Of a stretch of DNA of 64,000 nucleotides, positions 24,922-37,295 are shown one piece after another (the first letter of the stretch is position 1; each line of letters begins with the position of its first letter). The stretch is from Aphrophora alni (Eukaryota; Arthropoda; Insecta; Hemiptera; Aphrophoridae): assembly GCA_963513935.1 (NCBI GenBank), contig OY740772.1:101141340-101205339 (forward strand), in the 5' to 3' direction. The notes under the pieces were generated by a model. That model did not search any database. It worked only from the letters and a program-made list of their open reading frames with translations, and had not been told where the DNA came from. The position numbers were made by a program, and so were the translations under genes.

Positions 24922-27900
24922 ACAAAGTCTGATAAGCAATTTTTAATTTCCCGTTAAGGTTAACGGGAGATTCCAAATATCATTTGACCGAAGATGACCT
25001 AACAAAGTCCGTTAAGCTATTTTGAAATTTCCCGTTGTCGTTCACGGGAGATTCCAAATATCATTTGGCCGAAGATGACCAAACAAAGTCCGCTAAGCAA
25101 TTTTTTAACTTCCCGTTATAGTTACCGGGAGATTCCATATCTCATTTGGCCTAAGATGATATAACAAAGTCCGCTAAGCTATTTTGAAATTTCCCGTTGT
25201 CGTTTACGGGAGATTCCAAATACATTTGGCCGAAGATGACCTAACAAAGTCCGCTAAGCTATTTTGAAATTTCCCGTTGTCGTTCACGGGAGATTCCATA
25301 TCTCATTTGGCCGAAGAAGATCTAACAAAGTCCGCTAAACAATTTTTTAATTTCCCGTTATAGTTAACGGGAGATTCCATATCTCATTTGGCCGAAGATG
25401 ACCTCACAAAGTCCGCTAAGCTATTTTGAAACTTCCCGTTGTCGTTTACGGGAGATTCCAAATACATTTGGCCGAAGATGACCAAACAAAGCCCGCTAAG
25501 CTATTTTTAAATATCCCGTTATAGTTAACGGGAGATTCCATATCTCATTTGGCCGAAGATGACCTAACAAAGTCTGCTAAGCAATTTTTAAATTACCCGT
25601 TAAGGTTAACGGGAGATTCCAAATATCATTTGGCCGAAGATGACCTAACAAAGTCCTCTAAGCTATTTTGAAATTTCCCGTTGTCGTTCACGGTAGATTC
25701 CAAATATCATTTGGCAGAAGATGACCTAACAAAGTCCGCTAAGCTATTTTTAAATTTCCCGTTATAGTTAATGGGAGATTCCATATGTCATTTGGCCGAA
25801 GATGACCTAACAAAGTCCGCTAAGCTATTTTGAAAATTCCCGTTGTCGTTCACGGGAGATTCCAAATATCATTTGGCCGAAGATACCTAACAAAGTCCGC
25901 TAAGCTATTTTGAAATTTCCCTTTGTCGTTCACGGGAGATTCCAAATATCATTAGGCCGGAGATGGCCTAACAAAGACCACTAAGCTATTTTTAAATTTC
26001 CCGTTATAATTAACGGGAGATTCCATATCTCATTTGGCCGAAGATGCCCTAATAAAGTCCGCTAAGCTATTTTGAAATTTCCCGTTGTCGTTCACGGGAG
26101 ATTCCAAATATCATTTGGCCGAAGATGGCCTAACAAAGTACGCTAAGCTATTTGAAATTTCCCGTTATAGTTAACAGGAGATTCCATATCTCATTTGGCC
26201 GAAGATGACCTAATAAAGTCCGCTAAGCTATTTTTAAATATCCCGTTATAGTAAACGGGAGATTCCAAATATCATTTGGCCGAAGATGACTTAACAAAGT
26301 CCGCTAAGCTATTTTTAAATTTCCCGTTATAGTTAACGGGAGATTCCATATCTCATTTGGCCGAAGATGACCTAACAAAGTCTGCTAAGCAATTTTTAAA
26401 TTTCCCGTTAAGGTTAACGGGAGATTCCAAATATCATTTGACCGAAGATGACCTAACAAAGTCCGTTAAGCTATTTTTAAATTTCCCGTTATAGTTAACG
26501 GGAGATTCCATATCTCATTTGGCCGAAGATGACCTAACAAAGTCTGCTAAGCAATTTTTAAATTTCCCGTTGTCGTTCACGGGAGATTCCAAATATCATT
26601 TGGCCGAAGATGGCCTAACAAAGTCCGCTAAGCTATTTTGAAATTTCCCCATAGTCGTTCTCGGGAGATTCCAAATATCATTTGGCCGAAGATGACCTAA
26701 CAAAGTCCGCTAAGCTAATTTTAAATTTCCCGTTATAGTTAACGGGAGATTCCATATCTCATTTGGCCGAAGATGACCTAACAAAGTCCGCTAAGCTATT
26801 TTATAATTTCCCGTTATAGTTAACGGGAGATTCCATATCCCATTTGGCCGAAGATGACCTAACAAAGTCCGCTAAGCTATTTTTAAATTTCCCGTTATAA
26901 TTAACAGGAGATTCCAAATATCATTTGGCCGAAGATGAGTTAACAAAGTCCGCTAAGCTATTTTTAAATTTCCCGTTATAGTTAACGTGAGATTCCATAT
27001 CTCATTTGGCCGAAGATGACCTAACAAAGTCTGCTAAGCAATTTTTAAATTTCCCGTTAAGGTTAACGGGAGATTCCAAATATCATTTGACCGAAGATGA
27101 CCTAACAAAGTCCGTTAAGCTATTTTGAAATTTCCCGTTATCGTTCACGGGAGATTCCAAATATCATTTGGCCGAAGATGACCTAACAAAGTACGCTAAG
27201 CTATTTTTAAATTTCCCGTTATAATTAACGGGAGATTCCAAACATCATTTGGCCGAAGATGACCTAACAAAGTCTGCTAAGCAATTTTTAAATTTCCCGT
27301 TAAGGTTAACGGGAGATTCCAAATATCATTTGACCGAAGATGACCTAACAAAGTCCGTTAAGCTATTTTGAAATAACCCGTTGTCGTTCACGGGAGATTC
27401 CAAATATCATTTGGCCGAAGATGACCAAACAAAGTCCGCTAAGCAATTTTTTAACTTCCCGTTATAGTTAACGGGAGATTCCATATCTCATTTGGCCGAA
27501 GATGATATAACAAAGTCCGCTAATCTATTTTGAAATTTCCCGTTGTCGTTTTACGGGAGATTCCAAATACATTTGGCCGAAGATGACCTAACAAAGTCCG
27601 CTAAGCTATTTTGAAATTTCCCGTTGTCGTTCACGGGAGATTCCATATCTCATTTGGCCGAAGATGACCTAACAAGGTCCGCTAAGCAATTTTGAAATTT
27701 CCCGTTGTCGTTTACGGGAGATTCCAAATACATTTGGCCGAAGAAAGCCAAACAAAGCCCGCTAAGCTATTTTTAAATATCCCGTTATAGTTAACGGGAG
27801 ATTCCATATCTCATTTGGCCGAAGATGACCTAACAAAGTCTGCTAAGCAATTTTTAAATTTCCCGTTAAGGTTAACGGGAGATTCCAAATATCATTTGGC

Positions 27901-29902
27901 CGAAGATGACCTAACAAAGTCCTCTAAGCTATTTTGAAATTTCCCGTTGTCGTTCACGGTAGATTCCAAATATCATTTGGCAGAAGATGACCTAACAAAG
28001 TCCGCTAAGCTATTTTTAAATTTCCCGTTATAGTTAATGGGAGATTCCATATGTCATTTGGCCGAAGATGACCTAACAAAGTCAGCTAAGCTATGTTTAA
28101 ATTTCCCGTTATAGTTAACGGGAAATTCCATATCTCATTTGGCCGAAGATGACCAAACAAAGTCCGCTAAGCAATTTTTAACTTTCCCGTTATAGTTAAC
28201 GGGAAATTCCATATCTCATTTGGCCGAAGATGACCTAACAAAGTCCGCTAAGCTATTTTTAAATTTCCCGTTATAATTAACGGGAGATTCCATATCTCAT
28301 TTGGCCGAAGATGACCTAATAAAGTCCGCTAAGCTATTTTGAAATTTCCCGTTGTCGTTCACGGGAGATTTCAAATATCATTTGGCCGAAGATGGCCTAA
28401 CAAAGTCCGCTAAGCTATTTGAAATTTCCCGTTATAGTTAACAGGAGATTCCATATCTCATTTGGCCGAAGATGACCTAATAAAGTCCGCTAAGCTATTT
28501 TGAAATTTCCCGTTGTCGTTCACGGGAGATTCCAAATATCATTTGGCCGAAGATGGCCTAACAAAGTCCGCTAAGCTATTTTGAAATTTCACCATAGTCG
28601 TTCTCGGGAGATTCCAAATATCATTTGGCCGAAGATGACCTAACAAAGTCCGCTAAGCTATTTTTAAATTTCCCGTTATAGTTAACGGGAGATTCCATAT
28701 CTCATTTGGCCGAAGATGACCTAACAAAGGTAGCTAAGCAATTTTTAAATTTCCCGTTAATGTTAACGGGAGATTCCAAATATCATTTGACCGAAGATGA
28801 CCTAACAAAGTCCGTTAAGCTATTTTTAAATTTCCCGTTATAGTTAACGGGAGATTCCATATCTCATTTGGCTGAAGATGACCTAACAAAGTCTGCTAAG
28901 CAATTTTTAAATTTCCCGTTGTCGTTCACGGGAGATTCCAAATATCATTTGGCCGAAGATGGCCTAACAAAGTCCGCTAAGCTATTTTGAAATTTCCCCA
29001 TAGTCGTTCTCGGGAGATTCCAAATATCATTTGGCCGAAGATGACCTAACAAAGTCCGCTAAGCTAATTTTAAATTTCCCGTTATAGTTAATGGGAGATT
29101 CCATATCTCATTTGGCCGAAGATGACCTAACAAAGTCCGCTAAGCTATTTTATAATTTCCCGTTATAGTTAACGGGAGATTCCATATCTCATTTGGCCGA
29201 AGATGACCTAACAAAGTCCGCTAAGCTATTTTATAATATCCCGTTATAGTTAACGGGAGATTCCAAATATCATTTGGCCGAAGATGACCTAACAAAGTCC
29301 GCTAAGCTATTTTTAAATTTCCCGTTATAATTAACGGGAGATTCCAAACATCATTTGGCCGAAGATGACCTAACAAAGTCTGCTAAGCAATTTTTAAATT
29401 TCCCGTTAAGGTTAACGGGAGATTCCAAATATCATTTGACTGAAGATGACCTAACAAAGTCCGTTAAGCTATTTTGAAATTTCCCGTTGTCGTTCACGGG
29501 AGATTCCAAATATCATTTGGCCGAAGATGACCAAACAAAGTCCGCTAAGCAATTTTTTAACTTCCCGTTATAGTTAACGGGAGATTCCATATCTCATTTG
29601 ACCGAAGATGATATAACAAAGTCCGCTAAGCTATTTTGAAATTTCCCTTTGTCGTTCACGGGAGATTCCAAATATCATTTGGCAGAAGATGACCAAACAA
29701 AGTCCGCTAAGCAATTTTTAAATTTCCCATTATAGTTAACGGGAGATTCCATATCTCATTTGGCCGAAGATGACGTAACAAAGTCCGCTAAGCTATTTTT
29801 AAATTTCCCGCTATAGTTAACGGAAGATTCCATATCTCATTTGGCCGAAGATGACCTAACGAAGTCCGCTAAGCAATTTTTAAATTTACCGTTATGGTTA
29901 AC

Positions 29903-30003
29903 ATAACTTTTTATCAATAACCAATATTATACAATTAATAAATGAACATACCAATATTGGACTAATTAAATTGGAAATTAATTAGTTTAATTTCAAATTT
30001 AAA

Positions 30004-30053
<50 letters not shown>

Positions 30054-30317
30054 TTTAAATTATGAAGTTAATATCTCTACTGTCCTGACCTCTAGCTGGA
30101 GGAAGATAATACTGGTTAAATAGACTTAAGTGAACACTCGGGAAATTTATTGGAGGTTAAAATACCTTTCAAGCCAGACGTTTCAGTAAAGAGTTTATTG
30201 GATAAAATAAGAGTGGCATTCTTTAGATTCTAAGTTTACAGGAAGAGATTTGATGTTTTCACCCCTTTATAGATTTTGAAAACAATTTACGTCATACTTG
30301 TTGAAAGTCGGATACAG
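29903..30317. other. AT-rich flank with (TA)n
   Basis: The satellite stops at GGTTAAC (29902) and AT-rich sequence follows, with a (TA)n run at 30006-30051. No gene was seen. Confidence 0.7.
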
Positions 30318-30353
30318 TATGAAATATATAATATATATTATATATATATTAAT

Positions 30354-30409
30354 AAAAGTCTATAATATATATATATATAAACTTTATATACTATATATTA
30401 TAGACTTTG
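30354..30409. repeat. AT-rich perfect inverted repeat
   Basis: AAAGTCTATAATATATA near the left end and TATATATTATAGACTTT at the right end are exact complements around a short AT spacer, so the segment can extrude as a cruciform. It is flanked by further TATATAT runs. Confidence 0.8.
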
Positions 30410-30410
30410 G

Positions 30411-31304
30411 GATAATGTTTTAAATGGAAACCACGTAAGTGGGTTTATTTTGGTTATGACGAGACTTATTTTTTATAGATTTTCAAAGCATAATTTAGAA
30501 ATTTTGAAAATCTGCTGTACAGATTGGAATCACTTTAAGTATAACATAATTATGTATCGTATAATATCATTCGATACTTCTATACATCGACAGTCAGATA
30601 CTTGAACGTATACTGCGGTCGTTATTCTACACAGAGACATATTCATGCTTTAAACGTTATCATGTTAAAAAATTTTAACATCACACATAAAATACACATT
30701 TGACAACATAAGGATGAGTAAATGAGAAAGGTTTTACAATCTTGTTGAACTATTTATAATTTACAGTTTTATTTTATTTTAAGTTAAAAATCAAACAGTA
30801 AATAATCAAACCGGTTTGTCATTAATAATAACTAAGCGGTTGTAGTATAAGAGTTATCCTAGAGTTGTCTTGCAGTCTGAAGTAGCTTTAGATTAGATGT
30901 AATTGAATTAAGGTATTTCGAAAGAAGTGGTTCTTGCACGCCATAATTAGATTAATTGTTCTTCTATCCACCTACCCCAACTAATCGTTTTCTCTCACAG
31001 GCTTAAAACTTTTATGATACTGATGGTGTCTTCATCATCCCATATGTTAAGCTACAAAACATCGATTAACCATCTTCTAAAATCGACGGTTTTACATTAA
31101 GTTAATATGTTTTGCTGGTTCAGTTTAATTCAGGTTATTTAAAAAAATATCGTAGCTGAAATTATTAAATACAGAATCAAACATAAAAATAGTATAATGT
31201 TCTTAATAAATTATTTATTTTGATTGATGTGAACAGATTTATTAAAATGTATTACTTTAAACCAACAATTACACATTGTTACTTGCTCACTTATGCATAG
31301 TATA
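30411..31304. other. AT-rich intergenic DNA, nothing recognised
   Basis: No open frame or repeat was supported. Confidence 0.6.
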
Positions 31305-31590
31305 AATTAGGTTGTAAAGTATAGTAGAGTATTGATGGTAATGGAGTATAAAATATGTTGTAGAGTAGAGTAAAGAGTAATGGAGTATAAAGCAGAATAG
31401 AGTATAGATTAAGTTGTAGAGTAGGAATAATGGATTATAAAGTAGACTATAGAATAATAGAGCATAAAGTAGAGTATAGAGTGTTGGAGTATAAAGTAGA
31501 GTAAAGCTTAGAATACGTAGTGTAGAGTAAGATGTAGAGTAGAGTTAGAGTATACAATAATGGAGTATAAAGCATGTAGTAAAGAGTGAT
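31305..31590. repeat. Degenerate TAGAGTA/GGAGTATAAAG minisatellite
   Basis: Short phrases built from GTAGAGTA, ATAATGGAGTATAAAG and AGAGTATAGA recur in irregular order for about 280 bp, giving a purine-biased plus strand (G/A/T with almost no C). The basic period is roughly 10-25 bp and variable. Confidence 0.75.
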
Positions 31591-32981
31591 AGGTCAAACA
31601 ATATATGATTATTCTGGGAATATAACCATTTTGAGGTCCCTTTGGCTTAGGAAATAAAGTTTTTGAGGTAATGTCAGTCTGGTGTCTGTCGTCTCTGTAA
31701 CAGTCTAAACTCATAGACCGATTTTAATGAAATTGGTAGGTGGCCCTCTTTAGGCCATATTCCGATTTTTTTGAATTTTATCGACAACTAAAATTTAGGG
31801 CTTATCTGCTATAAGTTAAAAAACAAAACTACAATCTTTTAAAAATCTGCTATAACCATGTTGATGAAATTTTCCTCCTGTATAGCCTCTAATGACTCAA
31901 ACCATACGTATTAATCGGGATATTTTCAAAAAGTCTGTTCCTGAGTTATCGGACAAAAACATATCATTTGCCATGGATCTATTCTACAATACGTAATTAT
32001 TATAATCTGTTCTGCTGATTCCGTTGAAATTTTAGTAAAATGTGAAAAGTAAAACACAAACCCTTGTGAAAATTCGCAATAAAATTATAATACTGTTCGG
32101 GAACAATCGAGGGGGAAAAACACACAAATCTTAACCACTGTCATGCAAAATTATTTTAATAAAATATGATATAAGCTGAGGACATCTTTAAGGCAGAAGT
32201 TAAGGAAGTTTAGATACTATTTAAATATACACAATGTATTCAAATATGGTGTTTATGGCTCCCTTTTAACAATAAATGTTTATGACTGACAACAACCAAA
32301 GAGTAATTTTTGGTGATGAAGAGCATTGGTGGGTTTTTACTTAATTTTGTGATTAGATGAGTGAGAAAGTTTGTGCATGTTTTTGTATTGTTTAATAATC
32401 TCAGATTACAAATATGCAAACACTCAAAATGTTAATGATTCTGTATAATATAAGTTAGAAATCAAAATTAAATACATTAGAAGTACTAATTACTTAACTG
32501 TCTGACATTAAACCTTGTACAAAATTTGCGTGAATTATTATTTGGCATCTAACCAAGAAGTTCCGACTTCATAATACACAAAAGTCATTACTACACAATG
32601 GACGAGTTTAATAAACCAGAATAATTGCTTCTGTTCATTCTAAGATATATAGCAAATCATTGTTTAATAAATCTATTAGCATTTCAGGTATTTTTTCATC
32701 TAATTAATTTCAAAAAAACATTTCTTATTTAGGCCATCCACAAAACAAAATAAGCATGTCAACCCTAATCGAGTCAAACCAATCGTCAACAAAAATGATA
32801 TTTCAGTACCTGTCAATTAAATGAGAAAATAAACAAAAATAAATGTCTTTTCAAATTATTTATATTTTAATTGGGTCTATAAATTTTGTATCGTTTTGAC
32901 ATAAACACGTTTTCAGTTTTAACCCAATCGCGTTATTTGGCGTAGCCTACTAGTAAATATTACTAAATTTTCTATATCGAT
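31591..32981. other. AT-rich DNA with a TE-like leader near 31670-31800
   Basis: GGTGTCTGTCGTCTCTGTAA followed by ATAGACCGATTTTAATGAAA and TTGGTAGGTGGCC is wording often found near the ends of insect non-autonomous elements, including Helitron-like ones. No terminal structure was found, so the assignment is weak. The rest is unremarkable. Confidence 0.35.
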
Positions 32982-33142
32982 ATGGAAGCAGGGGTTTGGC
33001 CTTGTCTAGTTTCCACCTTATTATTGACGCCAATTCTTTTCTTGGGTTCAGTTTTACAATGTTTTATATATAAAAACGGTGGATCAAAAATGTCTAGCAT
33101 AAAAGATAGTGATAGACCTATGCGCATCTTATCTCAAAGAAC
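32982..33142 (+). CDS. Possible short first exon with a membrane segment
   Basis: The ATG-start frame encodes MEAGVWPCL followed by a hydrophobic stretch (about residues 7-29, rich in L, F, I and V), then a basic, polar tail. The ATG frame stops at 33210-33212. Near 33125-33145 a second frame becomes more protein-like (S/E/N/D-rich, ending at 33290), and the sequence AACAGTGAGAG offers a splice-donor-like GTGAGA. So this may be the first exon of a small membrane protein, a frameshifted relict, or chance. No homologue is recognised. Confidence 0.2.
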
Positions 33143-33294
33143 AGTGAGAGCAATTCTGAAACTGAATCTAATAAAAGAGATTTTTCAAGTGCGAATGATA
33201 CTGGTGTTGTGAACGATATTTTTTGTTGTTGTTTGAAGTCGAAAAACGTTTTGGTAACCTTATGGAAAAACAATGAAATGAACATAAAATAAAA

Positions 33295-33425
33295 ACCAAT
33301 AGACCTATACTGCAATAGCGTCAGGGTCAGAAAAGAACAAGCGTTGACCTAAAGAGACCTGACAGGAAAGATGAAAGAGATATATCTAACCTAAAACTGC
33401 ATAGCAAAAAGTGACGCATCATCAA
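33295..33425 (+). repeat. Dispersed repeat family A, internal fragment
   Basis: Contains ACTGCAATAGCGTCAGGGTC, AGAAAAGAACAAGCGTTGAC, AGAGACCTGACAGGAAAGAT and GAAAGAGATATATCTAACC, followed by AAAACTGCATAGCAAAAAG. The head of the family is missing. Confidence 0.7.
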
Positions 33426-33559
33426 TAATAATTGTAAAAATGTACTAACTTTAGTAATGTTTGAAGATACAAAAAGTTTTTGTTTATTTCGATGAAAAAA
33501 TAATATTGTAAACTTTTTCTTTTTTAAATTCCAGTTTCTTCTAATGTTTTATCTATGTG

Positions 33560-33560
<1 letters not shown>

Positions 33561-33603
<43 letters not shown>
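33561..33603. repeat. (TA)n microsatellite
   Basis: Alternating TA of about 43 bp. The flanking text (GTGTAATATATA and TATGTATATATTAC) is itself palindromic. Confidence 0.93.
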
Positions 33604-33611
<8 letters not shown>

Positions 33612-35741
33612 TACGCTATCGGAAAAACAATTCCTACATAAAATTTATTATTAAATTCAGAATCAGCATCCCAAAATAAATAGGACATGTGGGTTTGATC
33701 AAAATCTGTTTAGAAACTAAACAAACTTGAAAATTTGAAGCGCCATTTTGAAATTTATGTTAAATCCGCCTCCAAAAATAAAATTAGCTTATGAGTTTGA
33801 TCGAAATCGGTTGATAAATCAACAAAATTAGTTACTGTTTTTTGCTACATTTTTAATTTTTCAACATAATTCCTAAATTAAATTTGATATTAATTACGTA
33901 ATTAGCGTCAAAAAATGTAAACTATCTAAGATTTATCAAATTTTAGGGTAGAAAAATCCTTGGTGATACTGGTAAGTTATGAGAATTGACAATGTGATTC
34001 GAGTGGATTAAATAGTATTCCATTAAAATTGAGTTTTTAATGACGATGTCATGGTTTATTATAGATTTTTTCAATTATTTCTTAAAATAATTAAAAACTA
34101 ATCAAAAGTATTCATCAAAAAAAAAAAAAAAAAAAGTAGCGAACAGTCAAAAAGTGAGAATGAACCATGAACTGTTTATGAAAAAAACTTTGCATATGAA
34201 TTAATAGGATCTGTAGTGTTTTTCTTCACTTGTACCATAAATATGTTTTCAAAGTTTTTTTTTTTTTAATCGAGGTTTCTATGAAGGCTGTCGAGATGTA
34301 TTAATGTTTTTTGCCACTTATTTCTGAAACGTATTATCATTTACTTGTGATTTGTCACAAGGATTTAGGTAATTAATCTTCAAACTTCACTAAAGACTGA
34401 TTATGAGAAAATAGGTCTATTATAACAGATCCATGGGAGACACGTGTGTTTTTACCGATAACTTTCTAACAGGAATTTTTAAAGTAATGGTTAATAATAC
34501 GTTTTGTTTCGGTCCTTAGAAGCTAGAATATTATTTGATCGAAATCGTTCCAGCCTATTTTGAGTGGATCATAATAAAATTAGAAAATAATTTTCGCAAT
34601 AAACTAATTAGGAAATATAAATAAATTTTATATATATTCAACATCAACAAGTTAGTAATTATTTAACATTCATTTGATCCGCTATTACTAATAAAAGTTT
34701 TATTTTGTTTTTTTTTTCCATACGTTTTTCCATACAATGGAAGGGGCATCTAAAAATAAATGGGAAAATTATTATTTTTATTTTTACTTTTTAAGCATTA
34801 AACATTAATTTTGTTGATGTTTCGTTTATTAATTAGTTGAACATAGTTATATTAATTTTAAAACTCTACGATTGGCAGTGATAGCAACATTCAATTTTTG
34901 CTAATTTTTCAATATTATTTCACAAATTCACTAAAAATAGTAATACTATCCAAAAACCAACTTGATATATATCACGTTTCTCAAAAAGGTTCACCGAATA
35001 TATATAGTAAATGAAAAAGTCATATATAAATAACAGTTTGGAGTTAGCATGTGAAGAAAAAAATATCAGTAATAAAGTGAAAAACAATGTCTACCAGATT
35101 ACATTTTTTTTCCCTTTCAAGATATACAAAAGTTTTGTAATTTAATTGTAAGTAAAGCTTCTAAAATATATATCAATTTCGAAAATTTGTATTAGAAATT
35201 TTTTTTTTGTGAAAAAGTACACAAAATCTAAAATGGTCAAGTCTATATTGTAATATTCATAAAAAATATGTATTGTATCTAAAACATAACTTATTATACA
35301 CCATTAATTAGAAAAAGGAATAGAATTGAAACGTCTATTCATAAATTCCCTAGAATCATATATTTTAGAGTTAGGTAATATAGATTAAGAAAAATAGTTT
35401 TTACGTCACTAAAATTTGAACAAAGAAATTACCAACGATCTTCTAAAAATAGCGGACAATTTTTTTTAGGTTATTCAACCACCTGCACTGTAGTATGTAG
35501 TTGTGAAAATATTCTGTATCAACAAAACATAATAAATAAATCACGGTAAATTAAAAAAATAATAAAGTCCCAAAAGAGTAAGTAATACGCACAAATGTTG
35601 GCACAGAGTCACCCGGTTCAGCATGTGAAATGCCTATCTTGGTCAGTGACAAAAACAAAAGCAAAATTTTCAAGGTACAGTGCTACCAAAATATTTTCCC
35701 TACAGAAACGTGCAATATTTCCCACGAAACTTTCTCTTACA

Positions 35742-35799
<58 letters not shown>

Positions 35800-37164
35800 A
35801 CAAAAATGGAAAATATTACTAATCCATATTTGACATAGAGTGGCATGGTCGCAAATGACACAGGAAATTATCGTTTTGTATCTCACTAACTATGGGAGCT
35901 ACGATAATTTGGAAGACACCGTTCGAAAGAAAAATTAAATTACTATAACACAGTGTAGATGTTCGACAGAAAAGTGGACTTGTGTCAAGTAGACAAATAT
36001 GACATTCATTTTTTCTTCTGCTGCGACAAAATTTATCGTTTTTCCTATCGACTGAACTTCAGCGACTTATTAAATTATTTTATTGGAATTTAGAAACTGT
36101 CGGTTATAAAAATTTCTATGCACAGATCATTCGCTTTACAATGGTACTTGGATTATTGCGATAGGACGATTTTTAGTGGATGAAAAGTTGATTGTAAAAA
36201 CCGTGGTTTTAACTTGTCTTTGCCACTTCAGGGTTTTACATTTCAAATCCTTTAGACACAGAATGAGTTTTACTGCTGAGTGTTAGACAATCCAATATTT
36301 TCTTAAGCAGATTTTGAGACATTGTGTTTTTTGGATAAATATATAATTCACGAAGTTTATTTTTGGAAAGTTGGCAACCAATACGTTTTTTTGGGGTCTT
36401 TAGAGGCTACACTTGAGTAAAATTTGATCAAAATTGTTAGTAGTGATTTTGAGATATTTATAATTTTGTGATTTATTTAATTACAGGAGTTCCAAAATAG
36501 TGAAAATATATAAAGAATGTTTATAAATAGGCCTAAATGATTATTATCACTCTACTGACAACTATACCGACATTTTCGGTGACGATTAAATATTCATTTT
36601 AATTAGGCTTTTAGTGTAGAAAAGTGAAAGATTGTGAAATGCGTTTGTAACATTTAATAAAGTAACATTGATTCCTCTATTTTTGTTAACAAAACCAATT
36701 ATAGTTTTAAAATCTCAAAAGATTATAAATGTAATAGATAGTTTATTTAGAAAAATTAATATAAATGCTTGTACATGAGTATCCATACAAAGTTACAACT
36801 AATTTTAAATATTAGATAACTACTTATTCGAGTTTAGATATTTTATTCATGATATTGCGTAATGATCTAAATAGCTTTTGGTGTTCCTGAAAGCAGAAAT
36901 AAATATCTTCCCTAAGTACATGTGTAACGACAAAGACTTCTAATTCTTAAGTAAAATATAAGTTCCAAACAAAGATTAGAATACGGTTTGCCAGCTAATG
37001 AAGTAATTGCCTGGAACTAATTCCTGGATTTAATTTAAGGGATTGGTATTTGGCTTCTGACCAAGAATCTGTGTAAATACGCTAAAGTCATCAGTAGGCT
37101 ACACAATGAAACAGGTTAATTATCCAATGTTCTCTGCTCGAATTTAATAAAGGTTTAATATCCT
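33604..37164. other. AT-rich intergenic DNA, no gene seen
   Basis: Contains A-runs near 34118-34135, T-runs near 34257 and a (TA)n run at 35747-35796. Sentences such as TTTGATCGAAATCGGTTGA and GATCAAAATTGTTAGTAG recur and look like decayed element DNA. The frame at 35595-35822 runs into the (TA)n and is spurious. Confidence 0.55.
35747..35796. repeat. (TA)n microsatellite
   Basis: Alternating TA of about 50 bp. Confidence 0.95.
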
Positions 37165-37295
37165 ATATTTATTAGACTCTGAAGCTATTAGACTATTCAA
37201 GGGCTAGGAGTCTTTATGTTGTGCTCTCTTCTTCTTCTTCTGTTTTATCCAAGGCGATGATGATTGAGAGATTTTTCGCATTAAAAAAATATACC
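37165..37295 (-). repeat. Dispersed repeat family A, copy (minus strand)
   Basis: The complement reads CTCAATCATCATCGCCTTG, GAAGAAGAAGAAGAGAGCAC, ATAAAGACTCCTAGCCCTTG and AATAGTCTAATAGC, matching the first half of family A. It explains the serine-rich open frame that starts at 37221. Confidence 0.7.

Larger units (their letters stand above)
15817..29902. repeat. 81-bp satellite array, about 174 monomers
   Basis: This is a continuous head-to-tail array. The monomer, starting at CGGGAGATTCC, reads on through CTCATTTGGCCGAAGATGAC, CTAACAAAGTCCGCTAAGCT and ATTTTTAAATTTCCCGTTAT to AGTTAA, and successive starts are 81 bp apart (for example 16063 and 16144). Subtypes differ mainly at the CCCGTT...ACGGG junction and in CCATATCTC versus CCAAATATC. 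Every frame has stops, and because 81 is a multiple of three they recur in each unit, so the array is non-coding. Occasional 1-3 base indels occur, but no foreign insertion was seen. Both array edges fall at the same inverted repeat. Confidence 0.97.

Noticed and set aside
15817..29902. Regular direct repeats as a CRISPR array
   Set aside because: The whole 81-bp unit repeats with no unique spacers and no cas genes, in eukaryotic AT-rich DNA. It is a satellite.
15817..29902. Satellite as an active hammerhead ribozyme repeat
   Set aside because: CCGAAGA deviates from CUGANGA and no GAAA core follows the short helix on either strand. Only an ancestral resemblance was kept as a low-interest finding.
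35595..35822. Open frames containing YIYIYI runs (also 46406-46621 and 55050-55241)
   Set aside because: They exist only because (TA)n has no stop in one frame.
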